From Gordionus sp. m RMFG-2023 (taxonomy: Eukaryota; Nematomorpha; Gordioida; Chordodea; Parachordodidae): 64,000 nt of DNA. The DNA lies in the NCBI RefSeq assembly GCF_954871325.1, contig NW_027050885.1, forward strand, positions 124,001-188,000. Reading direction: 5' to 3'. The notes under the pieces are model-generated. The model did no database searches. It worked only from the letters and a program-made list of their open reading frames with translations, and was not told the DNA's origin. Within the stretch, counting starts at the first letter, position 1; each line of letters starts with the position of its first letter. The translations under genes and the position numbers were made by a program. Positions 24,991-39,600 of this stretch are shown here, in pieces.

Positions 24991-27900
24991 AAACCCTTTC
25001 AAAGGGATTTTAAAAATATAAAAAAACCCAAGGGATATTAAGGGTTAAATCTTTGGGTTAGGGTTAGGGTTAGAGAGTTAAGGTTATGGTTAGGGTTAGT
25101 GTTAGATTTAGGGTTAGTAATAGTATTAAATATATAGAATATAATAAGATTATTTTAAAATTATTTTTCTAAGTTCATAAAGTATATATTAAAGTGTTTT
25201 ATATATATATATGTGAAACATACGTAAAAATGCTTATCACGCGAAAATATAATAAATCCCTTACAAGGGATTTTAAAAATATAAAAAACTCAATAGATAT
25301 TAAATGTTAAATCTTTGCGTTAGGGTTAGGGTTAGAGGGTTAAGGTTAGGGTTAGTGTTAGGGTTAGGGTTAGGGTTAGTGTTAGATTTAGGGTTAGTAA
25401 TATTATAAATATATAGAATATAATAAGAATATTTTAAAATTATTTTTCTAAGTTCATAAAGTATATATTAAAGTGTTTTTTATATATATATGTGAAACAT
25501 ACGTAAAAATGCTTATCACGTGAAAATATAATAAAACCCTTTCAAAGGGATTTTAAAAATATAAAAAAACTCAAGAGATATTAAGGGTTAAATCATTGCG
25601 TTAGGGTTAGGGTTAGAGGGTTAAGGTTAGGGTTAGTGTTAGGGTTAGGGTTAGAGTTAGTGTTAGATTTAGGGTTAGTAATAGTATTAAATATATAGAA
25701 TATAATAAGAATATAATAAGAATATTTTAAAATTATTTTTCTAAGTTCATAAAGTATATATTAATGTGTTTTTTATATATATATGTGAAACATACGTAAA
25801 AATGCTTATCACGTGAAAATATAATAAAACCCTTTCAAAGGGATTTTAAAAATATAAAAAAACCCAAGGGATATTAAGGGTTAAATCTTTGGGTTAGGGT
25901 TAGGGTTAGAGAGTTAAGGTTAGGGTTAGGGTTAGTGTTCAATTTAGGGTTAGTAATAGTATTAAATATATAGAATATAATAAGATTATTTTAAAATTAT
26001 TTTTCTAAGTTCATAAAGTATATATTAAAGTGTTTTATATATATATATGTGAAACATACGTAAAAATGCTTATCACGCGAAAATATAATAAATCCCTTAC
26101 AAGGGATTTTAAAAATATAAAAAACTCAATAGATATTAAATGTTAAATCTTTGCGTTAGGGTTAGGGTTAGAGGGTTAAGGTTAGGGTTAGTGTTAGGGT
26201 TAGGGTTAGGGTTAGTGTTAGATTTAGGGTTAGTAATATTATAAATATATAGAATATAATAAGAATATTTTAAAATTATTTTTCTAAGTTCATAAAGTAT
26301 ATATTAAAGTGTTTTTTATATATATATGTGAAACATACGTAAAAATGCTTATCACGTGAAAATATAATAAAACCCTTTCAAAGGGATTTTAAAAATATAA
26401 AAAAACTCAAGAGATATTAAGGGTTAAATCATTGCGTTAGGGTTAGGGTTAGAGGGTTAAGGTTAGGGTTAGTGTTAGGGTTAGGGTTAGAGTTAGTGTT
26501 AGATTTAGGGTTAGTAATAGTATTAAATATATAGAATATAATAAGAATATAATAAGAATATTTTAAAATTATTTTTCTAAGTTCATAAAGTATATATTAA
26601 AGTGTTTTTTATATATATATGTGAAACATACGTAAAAATGATTACCACGCGAAAATATAATAAATCCCTTACAAGGGATTTTAAAAATTAAAAAACTCAA
26701 GAGATATTAAGGGTTAAATCATTGGGTTATGGTTAGGGGGTTAGGGTTAGGGTTAGTGTTAAGGTTATGGTTAGGGTTAGTGTTAGATTTAGGGTTAGTA
26801 TTAGTATTAAATATATAGAATATAATAAGATTATTTTAAAATTATTTTTCTAAGTTCATAAAGTATATATTAAAGTGTTTTATATATATATATGTGAAAT
26901 ATACGTAAAAATGCTTATCACGTGAAAATATAATAAAACCCTTTCAAAGGGATTTTAAAAATATAAAAAAACTCAAGGGATATTAAGGGTTAAATCTTTG
27001 GGTTAGGGTTAGGGTTAGAGAGTTAAGGATTTAGGGTTAGTAATAGTATTAAATATATAGAATATAATAAGATTATTTTAAAATTATTTTTCTAAGTTCA
27101 TAAAGTATATATTAAAGTGTTTTTTATATATATATGTGAAACATACGTAAAAATGCTTATCACGTGAAAATATAATAAATCCCTTATAAGGGATTTTAAA
27201 AATATAAAAAAACTCAAGAGATATTAAGGGTTAAATCATTGGGTTATGGTTATGGTTAGGGGGTTAGGGTTAGGGTTAGTGTTAAGGTTATGGTTAGGGT
27301 TAGTGTTAGATTTAGGGTTAGTATTAGTATTAAATATATAGAATATAATAAGATTATTTTAAAATTATTTTTCTATGTTCATAAAGTATATATTAAAGTG
27401 TTTTATATATATATATGTGAAACATACGTAAAAATGCTTATCACGTGAAAATATAATAAAACCCTTTCAAAGGGATTTTAAAAATATAAAAAAACTCAAG
27501 GGATATTAAGGGTTAAATCTTTGGGTTAGGGTTAGGGTTAGAGAGTTAAGGTTAGTGTTAGATTTAGGGTTAGTAATAGTATTAAATATATAGAATATAA
27601 TAAGAATATTTTAAAATTATTTTTCTAAGTTCATAAAGTATATATTAAAGTGTTTTTTATATATATATGTGAAACATACGTAAAAATGCTTATCACGTGA
27701 AAATATAATAAATCCCTTACAAGGGATTTAAAAAATATAAAAAAACTCAAGAGATATTAAGGGTTAAATCATTGGGTTATGGTTATGGTTAGGGGGTTAG
27801 GGTTAGGGTTAGTGTTAAGGTTATGGTTAGGGTTAGTGTTAGATTTAGGGTTAGTATTAGTATTAAATATATAGAATATAATAAGAATATTTTAAAATTA

Positions 27901-28534
27901 TTTTTCTAAGTTCATAAAGTATATATTAAAGTGTTTTTTATATATATATGTGAAACATACGTAAAAATGCTTATCACGTGAAAATATAATAAATCCCTTT
28001 CAAAGGGATTTTAAAAATATAAAAAAACTCAAGGGATATTAAGGGTTAAATCTTTGGGTTAGGGTTAGGGTTAGAGAGTTAAGGTTAGTGTTAGATTTAG
28101 GGTTAGTAATAGTATTAAATATATAGAATATAATAAGATTATTTTAAAATTATTTTTCTAAGTTCATAAAGTATATATTAAAGTGTTTTATATATATATA
28201 TGTGAAACATACATAAAAATGCTTATCACGCGAAAATATAATAAATCCCTTACAAGGGATTTTAAAAATATAAAAAACTCAAGAGATATTAAGGGTTAAA
28301 TCATTGCGTTAGGGTTAGGGTTAGAGGGTTAAGGTTAGGGTTAGTGTTAGGGTTAGGGTTAGAGTTAGTGTTAGATTTAGGGTTAGTAATAGTATTAAAT
28401 ATATAGAATATAATAAGAATATAATAAGAATATTTTAAAATTATTTTTCTAAGTTCATAAAGTATATATTAATGTGTTTTTTATATATATATGTGAAACA
28501 TACGTAAAAATGCTTATCACGTGAAAATATAATA
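24991..28534 (+). repeat. Shortened repeat B unit (3544 bp)
   Basis: Three monomers (24991-25826) of the unit start are followed directly at 25827 by a block matching 14213-16920, including the 'gttcaattt' variant (near 25939) and the 'gatttaaaaa' variant after 27720. The unit thus joins the head of one repeat to the second half of another, skipping about 2.9 kb. At 25141 the first monomer has 'ataataagat' where most copies of this monomer have 'ataatatgat', which helps to track its relatives at 36605, 40682, 44473 and 46115. Confidence 0.87.
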
Positions 28535-31500
28535 AAACCCTTTCAAAGGGATTTTAAAAATATAAAAAAACCCAAGGGATATTAAGGGTTAAATCTTTGG
28601 GTTAGGGTTAGGGTTAGAGAGTTAAGGTTATGGTTAGGGTTAGTGTTAGATTTAGGGTTAGTAATAGTATTAAATATATAGAATATAATATGATTATTTT
28701 AAAATTATTTTTCTAAGTTCATAAAGTATATATTAAAGTGTTTTATATATATATATGTGAAACATACGTAAAAATGCTTATCACGCGAAAATATAATAAA
28801 TCCCTTACAAGGGATTTTAAAAATATAAAAAACTCAAGAGATATTAAATGTTAAATCTTTGCGTTAGGGTTAGGGTTAGAGGGTTAAGGTTAGGGTTAGT
28901 GTTAGGGTTAGGGTTAGGGTTAGTGTTAGATTTAGGGTTAGTAATATTATAAATATATAGAATATAATGAGAATATTTTAAAATTATTTTTCTAAGTTCA
29001 TAAAGTATATATTAAAGTGTTTTTTATATATATATGTGAAACATACGTAAAAATGCTTATCACGTGAAAATATAATAAAACCCTTTCAAAGGGATTTTAA
29101 AAATATAAAAAAACTCAAGGGATATTAAGGGTTAAATCTTTGGGTTAGGGTTAGGGTTAGAGAGTTAAGGTTATGGTTACGGTTAGTGTTAGATTTAGGG
29201 TGAGTAATAGTATTAAATATATAGAATATAATAAGATTATTTTAAAATTATTTTTCTAAGTTCATAAAGTATATATTAAAGTGTTTTATATATATATATG
29301 TGAAACATACGTAAAAATGCTTATCACGCGAAAATATAATAAATCCCTTACAAGGGATTTTAAAAATATAAAAAACTCACGAGATATTAAGTCTTAAATC
29401 ATTGAGTTAGGGTTAGGGTTAGAGGGTTAAGGTTAGAGTTAGGGTTAGTGTTGGGGTTAGGGTTAGTGTTAGATTTAGGTTTAGTAATAGTATTAAATAT
29501 ATAGAATATAATAAGATTATTTTAAAATTATTTTTCTAAGTTCATAAAGTATATATTAGTGTTTTTTATATATATATGTAAAACATATGTAAAAATGCTT
29601 ACCACGTGAAAATATAATAAAACCCTTCAAGGGATTTTTAAAATTTAAAAATCTCAAGAGATATTAAGGGTTAATTCATTGGGTTAGGGTTAGGGTTAGA
29701 ATGTTAAGGTTAGGGTTAGTGTTAGGGTTAGTGTTAGATATAGGGTTAGTAATAGTATTAAATATATAGAATATAATAAGATTATTTTAAAATTATTTTT
29801 CTAAGTTCATAAAGTATATATTAAAGTGTTTTATATATATATATGTGAAACATACGTAAAAATGCTTATCACGTAAATATTTAATAAAATCCTTGAAAGG
29901 TATTTTAAAAATATAAAAAAACTCAAGAGATATTAAAGGTTAAATCATTGGGTTATGGTTATGGTTAGGGGGTTAGGGTTAGGGTTAGTGTTAAGGTTAT
30001 GGTTAGGGTTAGTGTTAGATTTAGGGTTAGTATTAGTATTAAATATATAGAATATAATAAGATTATTTTAAAATTATTTTTCTAAGTTCATAAAGTATAT
30101 ATTAAAGTGTTTTATATATATATATGTGAAACATACGTAAAAATGCTTACCACGCGAAAATATAATAAATCCCTTACAAGGGATTTTAAAAATATAAAAA
30201 AACTCAAGGGATATTAAGGGTTAAATCTTTGGGTTAGGGTTAGGGTTAGAGAGTTAAGGTTAGTGTTAGATTTAGGGTTAGTAATAGTATTAAATATATA
30301 GAATATAATAAGATTATTTTAAAATTATTTTTCTAAGTTCATAAAGTATATATTAAAGTGTTTTATATATATATATGTGAAACATACGTAAAAATGCTTA
30401 TCACGCGAAAATATAATAAATCCCTTACAAGGGATTTTAAAAATTAAAAAACTCAAGAGATATTAAGGGTTAAATCATTGCGTTAGGGTTAGGGTTAGAG
30501 GGTTAAGGTTAGGGTTAGTGTTAGGGTTAGAGTTAGTGTTAGATTTAGGGTTAGTAATAGTATTAAATATATAGAATATAATAAGAATATTTTAAAATTA
30601 TTTTTCTAAGTTCATAAAGTATATATTAATGTGTTTTTTATATATATATGTGAAACATACGTAAAAATGCTTATCACGTGAAAATATAATAAAACCCTTT
30701 CAAAGGGATTTTAAAAATATAAAAAAACTCAAGGGATATTAAGGGTTAAATCTTTGGGTTAGGGTTAGGGTTAGAGAGTTAAGGTTAGTGTTAGATTTAG
30801 GGTTAGTAATAGTATTAAATATATAGAATATAATAAGATTATTTTAAAATTATTTTTCTAAGTTCATAAAGTATATATTAAAGTGTTTTATATATATATA
30901 TGTGAAACATACGTAAAAATGCTTATCACGCGAAAATATAATAAATCCCTTACAAGGGATTTTAAAAATATAAAAAAACTCAAGAGATATTAAGGGTTAA
31001 ATCATTGGGTTATGGTTAGGGGGTTAGGGTTAGGGTTAGTGTTAAGGTTATGGTTAGGGTTAGTGTTAGATTTAGGGTTAGTATTAGTATTAAATATATA
31101 GAATATAATAAGATTATTTTAAAATTATTTTTCTAAGTTCATAAAGTATATATTAAAGTGTTTTATATATATATATGTGAAATATACGTAAAAATGCTTA
31201 TCACGTGAAAATATAATAAAACCCTTTCAAAGGGATTTTAAAAATATAAAAAAATTCAAGGGATATTAAGGGTTAAATCTTTGGGTTAGGGTTAGGGTTA
31301 GAGAGTTAAGGCTATGGTTAAGGTTAGTGTTAGATTTAGGGTTAGTAATAGTATTAAATATATAGAATATAATAAGAATATTTTAAAATTATTTTTCTAA
31401 GTTCATAAAGTATATATTAAAGTGTTTTTTATATATATATGTGAAACATACGTAAAAATGCTTATCACGTGAAAATATAATAAATCCCTTACAAGGGATT

Positions 31501-34500
31501 TTAAAAATATAAAAAAACTCAAGAGATATTAAGGGTTAAATCATTGGGTTATGGTTATGGTTAGGGGGTTAGGGTTAGGGTTAGTGTTAAGGTTATGGTT
31601 AGGGTTAGTGTTAGATTTAGGGTTAGTAATAGTATTAAATATATAGAATATAATAAGAATATTTTAAAATTATTTTTCTAAGTTCATAAAGTATATATTA
31701 ATGTGTTTTTTATATATATATGTGAAACATACGTAAAAATGCTTATCACGTGAAAATATAATAAAACCCTTTCAAAGGGATTTTAAAAATATAAAAAAAC
31801 TCAAGGGATATTAAGGGTTAAATCTTTGGGTTAGGGTTAGGGTTAGAGAGTTAAGGTTAGTGTTAGATTTAGGGTTAGTAATAGTATTAAATATATAGAA
31901 TATAATAAGATTATTTTAAAATTATTTTTCTAAGTTCATAAAGTATATATTAAAGTGTTTTATATATATATATGTGAAACATACATAAAAATGCTTATCA
32001 CGCGAAAATATAATAAATCCCTTACAAGGGATTTTAAAAATATAAAAAACTCAAGAGATATTAAGGGTTAAATCATTGCGTTAGGGTTAGGGTTAGAGGG
32101 TTAAGGTTAGGGTTAGTGTTAGGGTTAGGGTTAGAGTTAGTGTTAGATTTAGGGTTAGTAATAGTATTAAATATATAGAATATAATAAGAATATAATAAG
32201 AATATTTTAAAATTATTTTTCTAAGTTCATAAAGTATATATTAATGTGTTTTTTATATATATATGTGAAACATACGTAAAAATGCTTATCACGTGAAAAT
32301 ATAATAAAACCCTTTCAAAGGGATTTTAAAAATATAAAAAAACCCAAGGGATATTAAGGGTTAAATCTTTGGGTTAGGGTTAGGGTTAGAGAGTTAAGGT
32401 TAGGGTTAGGGTTAGTGTTCAATTTAGGGTTAGTAATAGTATTAAATATATAGAATATAATAAGATTATTTTAAAATTATTTTTCTAAGTTCATAAAGTA
32501 TATATTAAAGTGTTTTATATATATATATGTGAAACATACGTAAAAATGCTTATCACGCGAAAATATAATAAATCCCTTACAAGGGATTTTAAAAATATAA
32601 AAAACTCAATAGATATTAAATGTTAAATCTTTGCGTTAGGGTTAGGGTTAGAGGGTTAAGGTTAGGGTTAGTGTTAGGGTTAGGGTTAGGGTTAGTGTTA
32701 GATTTAGGGTTAGTAATATTATAAATATATAGAATATAATAAGAATATTTTAAAATTATTTTTCTAAGTTCATAAAGTATATATTAAAGTGTTTTTTATA
32801 TATATATGTGAAACATACGTAAAAATGCTTATCACGTGAAAATATAATAAAACCCTTTCAAAGGGATTTTAAAAATATAAAAAAACTCAAGAGATATTAA
32901 GGGTTAAATCATTGCGTTAGGGTTAGGGTTAGAGGGTTAAGGTTAGGGTTAGTGTTAGGGTTAGGGTTAGAGTTAGTGTTAGATTTAGGGTTAGTAATAG
33001 TATTAAATATATAGAATATAATAAGAATATAATAAGAATATTTTAAAATTATTTTTCTAAGTTCATAAAGTATATATTAAAGTGTTTTTTATATATATAT
33101 GTGAAACATACGTAAAAATGATTACCACGCGAAAATATAATAAATCCCTTACAAGGGATTTTAAAAATTAAAAAACTCAAGAGATATTAAGGGTTAAATC
33201 ATTGGGTTATGGTTAGGGGGTTAGGGTTAGGGTTAGTGTTAAGGTTATGGTTAGGGTTAGTGTTAGATTTAGGGTTAGTATTAGTATTAAATATATAGAA
33301 TATAATAAGATTATTTTAAAATTATTTTTCTAAGTTCATAAAGTATATATTAAAGTGTTTTATATATATATATGTGAAATATACGTAAAAATGCTTATCA
33401 CGTGAAAATATAATAAAACCCTTTCAAAGGGATTTTAAAAATATAAAAAAACTCAAGGGATATTAAGGGTTAAATCTTTGGGTTAGGGTTAGGGTTAGAG
33501 AGTTAAGGATTTAGGGTTAGTAATAGTATTAAATATATAGAATATAATAAGATTATTTTAAAATTATTTTTCTAAGTTCATAAAGTATATATTAAAGTGT
33601 TTTTTATATATATATGTGAAACATACGTAAAAATGCTTATCACGTGAAAATATAATAAATCCCTTATAAGGGATTTTAAAAATATAAAAAAACTCAAGAG
33701 ATATTAAGGGTTAAATCATTGGGTTATGGTTATGGTTAGGGGGTTAGGGTTAGGGTTAGTGTTAAGGTTATGGTTAGGGTTAGTGTTAGATTTAGGGTTA
33801 GTATTAGTATTAAATATATAGAATATAATAAGATTATTTTAAAATTATTTTTCTATGTTCATAAAGTATATATTAAAGTGTTTTATATATATATATGTGA
33901 AACATACGTAAAAATGCTTATCACGTGAAAATATAATAAAACCCTTTCAAAGGGATTTTAAAAATATAAAAAAACTCAAGGGATATTAAGGGTTAAATCT
34001 TTGGGTTAGGGTTAGGGTTAGAGAGTTAAGGTTAGTGTTAGATTTAGGGTTAGTAATAGTATTAAATATATAGAATATAATAAGATTATTTTAAAATTAT
34101 TTTTCTAAGTTCATAAAGTATATATTAAAGTGTTTTTTATATATATATGTGAAACATACGTAAAAATGCTTATCACGTAAATATTTAATAAAATCCTTGA
34201 AAGGTATTTTAAAAATATAAAAAAACTCAAGAGATATTAAAGGTTAAATCATTGGGTTATGGTTATGGTTAGGGGGTTAGGGTTAGGGTTAGTGTTAAGG
34301 TTATGGTTAGGGTTAGTGTTAGATTTAGGGTTAGTATTAGTATTAAATATATAGAATATAATAAGATTATTTTAAAATTATTTTTCTAAGTTCATAAAGT
34401 ATATATTAAAGTGTTTTATATATATATATGTGAAACATACGTAAAAATGCTTACCACGCGAAAATATAATAAATCCCTTACAAGGGATTTTAAAAATATA

Positions 34501-36604
34501 AAAAAACTCAAGGGATATTAAGGGTTAAATCTTTAGGTTAGGGTTAGGGTTAGAGAGTTAAGGTTAGTGTTAGATTTAGGGTTAGTAATAGTATTAAATA
34601 TATAGAATATAATAAGATTATTTTAAAATTATTTTTCTAAGTTCATAAAGTATATATTAAAGTGTTTTATATATATATATGTGAAACATACGTAAAAATG
34701 CTTATCACGCGAAAATATAATAAATCCCTTACAAGGGATTTTAAAAATTAAAAAACTCAAGAGATATTAAGGGTTAAATCATTGCGTTAGGGTTAGGGTT
34801 AGAGGGTTAAGGTTAGGGTTAGTGTTAGGGTTAGAGTTAGTGTTAGATTTAGGGTTAGTAATAGTATTAAATATATAGAATATAATAAGAATATTTTAAA
34901 ATTATTTTTCTAAGTTCATAAAGTATATATTAATGTGTTTTTTATATATATATGTGAAACATACGTAAAAATGCTTATCACGTGAAAATATAATAAAACC
35001 CTTTCAAAGGGATTTTAAAAATATAAAAAAACTCAAGGGATATTAAGGGTTAAATCTTTGGGTTAGGGTTAGGGTTAGAGAGTTAAGGTTAGTGTTAGAT
35101 TTAGGGTTAGTAATAGTATTAAATATATAGAATATAATAAGATTATTTTAAAATTATTTTTCTAAGTTCATAAAGTATATATTAAAGTGTTTTATATATA
35201 TATATGTGAAACATACGTAAAAATGCTTATCACGCGAAAATATAATAAATCCCTTACAAGGGATTTTAAAAATATAAAAAAACTCAAGAGATATTAAGGG
35301 TTAAATCATTGGGTTATGGTTAGGGGGTTAGGGTTAGGGTTAGTGTTAAGGTTATGGTTAGGGTTAGTGTTAGATTTAGGGTTAGTATTAGTATTAAATA
35401 TATAGAATATAATAAGATTATTTTAAAATTATTTTTCTAAGTTCATAAAGTATATATTAAAGTGTTTTATATATATATATGTGAAATATACGTAAAAATG
35501 CTTATCACGTGAAAATATAATAAAACCCTTTCAAAGGGATTTTAAAAATATAAAAAAATTCAAGGGATATTAAGGGTTAAATCTTTGGGTTAGGGTTAGG
35601 GTTAGAGAGTTAAGGCTATGGTTAAGGTTAGTGTTAGATTTAGGGTTAGTAATAGTATTAAATATATAGAATATAATAAGAATATTTTAAAATTATTTTT
35701 CTAAGTTCATAAAGTATATATTAAAGTGTTTTTTATATATATATGTGAAACATACGTAAAAATGCTTATCACGTGAAAATATAATAAATCCCTTACAAGG
35801 GATTTAAAAAATATAAAAAAACTCAAGAGATATTAAGGGTTAAATCATTGGGTTATGGTTATGGTTAGGGGGTTAGGGTTAGGGTTAGTGTTAAGGTTAT
35901 GGTTAGGGTTAGTGTTAGATTTAGGGTTAGTATTAGTATTAAATATATAGAATATAATAAGAATATTTTAAAATTATTTTTCTAAGTTCATAAAGTATAT
36001 ATTAAAGTGTTTTTTATATATATATGTGAAACATACGTAAAAATGCTTATCACGTGAAAATATAATAAATCCCTTTCAAAGGGATTTTAAAAATATAAAA
36101 AAACTCAAGGGATATTAAGGGTTAAATCTTTGGGTTAGGGTTAGGGTTAGAGAGTTAAGGTTAGTGTTAGATTTAGGGTTAGTAATAGTATTAAATATAT
36201 AGAATATAATAAGATTATTTTAAAATTATTTTTCTAAGTTCATAAAGTATATATTAAAGTGTTTTATATATATATATGTGAAACATACATAAAAATGCTT
36301 ATCACGCGAAAATATAATAAATCCCTTACAAGGGATTTTAAAAATATAAAAAACTCAAGAGATATTAAGGGTTAAATCATTGCGTTAGGGTTAGGGTTAG
36401 AGGGTTAAGGTTAGGGTTAGTGTTAGGGTTAGAGTTAGTGTTAGATTTAGGGTTAGTAATAGTATTAAATATATAGAATATAATAAGAATATAATAAGAA
36501 TATTTTAAAATTATTTTTCTAAGTTCATAAAGTATATATTAATGTGTTTTTTATATATATATGTGAAACATACGTAAAAATGCTTATCACGTGAAAATAT
36601 AATA
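28535..36604 (+). repeat. Higher-order repeat B, 8070 bp form, copy 2
   Basis: This block repeats 16921-24990 at an offset of about 11,614 bp and has the same total length. It shares the 'taatgagaat' variant (17355 and about 28970), the 'aagtct' and 'aaatattt' markers, the 'gttcaattt' monomer (32307) and the nested 1596 bp segment. Differences seen: it keeps the hexamer missing near 17536, lacks one hexamer near 36430, and has a private 'ctttaggtta' near 34535. The similarity continues about 0.77 kb past the end of the unit, so the duplicated stretch is nearly 9 kb. Confidence 0.9.
34175..35770 (+). repeat. Nested 1596 bp segment, second nested copy
   Basis: It has the same extent and flanks as 22555-24150, so it was copied as part of the 8070 bp unit rather than inserted independently. 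With 18251-19846 it gives three full copies of the segment in the window (a further relative lies at 29866-31470). Confidence 0.84.
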
Positions 36605-39600
36605 AAACCCTTTCAAAGGGATTTTAAAAATATAAAAAAACCCAAGGGATATTAAGGGTTAAATCTTTGGGTTAGGGTTAGGGTTAGAGAGTTAAGGTTA
36701 TGGTTAGGGTTAGTGTTAGATTTAGGGTTAGTAATAGTATTAAATATATAGAATATAATAAGATTATTTTAAAATTATTTTTCTAAGTTCATAAAGTATA
36801 TATTAAAGTGTTTTATATATATATATGTGAAACATACGTAAAAATGCTTATCACGCGAAAATATAATAAATCCCTTACAAGGGATTTTAAAAATATAAAA
36901 AACTCAATAGATATTAAATGTTAAATCTTTGCGTTAGGGTTAGGGTTAGAGGGTTAAGGTTAGGGTTAGTGTTAGGGTTAGGGTTAGGGTTAGTGTTAGA
37001 TTTAGGGTTAGTAATATTATAAATATATAGAATATAATAAGAATATTTTAAAATTATTTTTCTAAGTTCATAAAGTATATATTAAAGTGTTTTTTATATA
37101 TGTATGTGAAACATACGTAAAAATGCTTATCACGTGAAAATATAATAAAACCCTTTCAAAGGGATTTTAAAAATATAAAAAAACTCAAGAGATATTAAGG
37201 GTTAAATCATTGCGTTAGGGTTAGGGTTAGAGGGTTAAGGTTAGGGTTAGTGTTAGGGTTAGGGTTAGAGTTAGTGTTAGATTTAGGGTTAGTAATAGTA
37301 TTAAATATATAGAATATAATAAGAATATAATAAGAATATTTTAAAATTATTTTTCTAAGTTCATAAAGTATATATTAAAGTGTTTTTTATATATATATGT
37401 GAAACATACGTAAAAATGATTACCACGCGAAAATATAATAAATCCCTAACAAGGGATTTTAAAAATTAAAAAACTCAAGAGATATTAAGGGTTAAATCAT
37501 TGGGTTATGGTTAGGGGGTTAGGGTTAGGGTTAGTGTTAAGGTTATGGTTAGGGTTAGTGTTAGATTTAGGGTTAGTATTAGTATTAAATATATAGAATA
37601 TAATAAGATTATTTTAAAATTATTTTTCTAAGTTCATAAAGTATATATTAAAGTGTTTTATATATATATATGTGAAATATACGTAAAAATGCTTATCACG
37701 TGAAAATATAATAAAACCCTTTCAAAGGGATTTTAAAAATATAAAAAAACTCAAGGGATATTAAGGGTTAAATCTTTGGGTTAGGGTTAGGGTTAGAGAG
37801 TTAAGGATTTAGGGTTAGTAATAGTATTAAATATATAGAATATAATAAGATTATTTTAAAATTATTTTTCTAAGTTCATAAAGTATATATTAAAGTGTTT
37901 TTTATATATATATGTGAAACATACGTAAAAATGCTTATCACGTGAAAATATAATAAATCCCTTATAAGGGATTTTAAAAATATAAAAAAACTCAAGAGAT
38001 ATTAAGGGTTAAATCATTGGGTTATGGTTATGGTTAGGGGGTTAGGGTTAGGGTTAGTGTTAAGGTTATGGTTAGGGTTAGTGTTAGATTTAGGGTTAGT
38101 ATTAGTATTAAATATATAGAATATAATAAGATTATTTTAAAATTATTTTTCTATGTTCATAAAGTATATATTAAAGTGTTTTATATATATATATGTGAAA
38201 CATACGTAAAAATGCTTATCACGTGAAAATATAATAAAACCCTTTCAAAGGGATTTTAAAAATATAAAAAAACTCAAGGGATATTAAGGGTTAAATCTTT
38301 GGGTTAGGGTTAGGGTTAGAGAGTTAAGGTTAGTGTTAGATTTAGGGTTAGTAATAGTATTAAATATATAGAATATAATAAGATTATTTTAAAATTATTT
38401 TTCTAAGTTCATAAAGTATATATTAAAGTGTTTTTTATATATATATGTGAAACATACGTAAAAATGCTTATCACGTGAAAATATAATAAATCCCTTACAA
38501 GGGATTTTAAAAATATAAAAAAACTCAAGAGATATTAAAGGTTAAATCATTGGGTTATGGTTATGGTTAGGGAGTTAGGGTTAGGGTTAGTGTTAAGGTT
38601 ATGGTTAGGGTTAGTGTTAGATTTAGGGTTAGTATTAGTATTAAATATATAGAATATAATAAGAATATTTTAAAATTATTTTTCTAAGTTCATAAAGTAT
38701 ATATTAAAGTGTTTTTTATATATATATGTGAAACATACGTAAAAATGCTTATCACGTGAAAATATAATAAATCCCTTACAAGGGATTTTAAAAATATAAA
38801 AAAACTCAAGAGATATTAAGGGTTAAATCATTGGGTTATGGTTATGGTTAGGGGGTTAGGGTTAGGGTTAGTGTTAAGGTTATGGTTAGGGTTAGTGTTA
38901 GATTTAGGGTTAGTAATAGTATTAAATATATAGAATATAATAAGAATATTTTAAAATTATTTTTCTAAGTTCATAAAGTATATATTAATGTGTTTTTTAT
39001 ATATATATGTGAAACATACGTAAAAATGCTTATCACGTGAAAATATAATAAAACCCTTTCAAAGGGATTTTAAAAATATAAAAAAACTCAAGGGATATTA
39101 AGGGTTAAATCTTTGGGTTAGGGTTAGGGTTAGAGAGTTAAGGTTAGTGTTAGATTTAAGGTTAGTAATAGTATTAAATATATAGAATATAATAAGATTA
39201 TTTTAAAATTATTTTTCTAAGTTCATAAAGTATATATTAAAGTGTTTTATATATATATATGTGAAACATACATAAAAATGCTTATCACGCGAAAATATAA
39301 TAAATCCCTTACAAGGGATTTTAAAAATATAAAAAACTCAAGAGATATTAAGGGTTAAATCATTGCGTTAGGGTTAGGGTTAGAGGGTTAAGGTTAGGGT
39401 TAGTGTTAGGGTTAGGGTTAGAGTTAGTGTTAGATTTAGGGTTAGTAATAGTATTAAATATATAGAATATAATAAGAATATTTTAAAATTATTTTTCTAA
39501 GTTCATAAAGTATATATTAAAGTGTTTTTTATATATATATGTGAAACATACGTAAAAATGCTTATCACGTGAAAATATAATAAAACCCTTTCAAAGGGAT

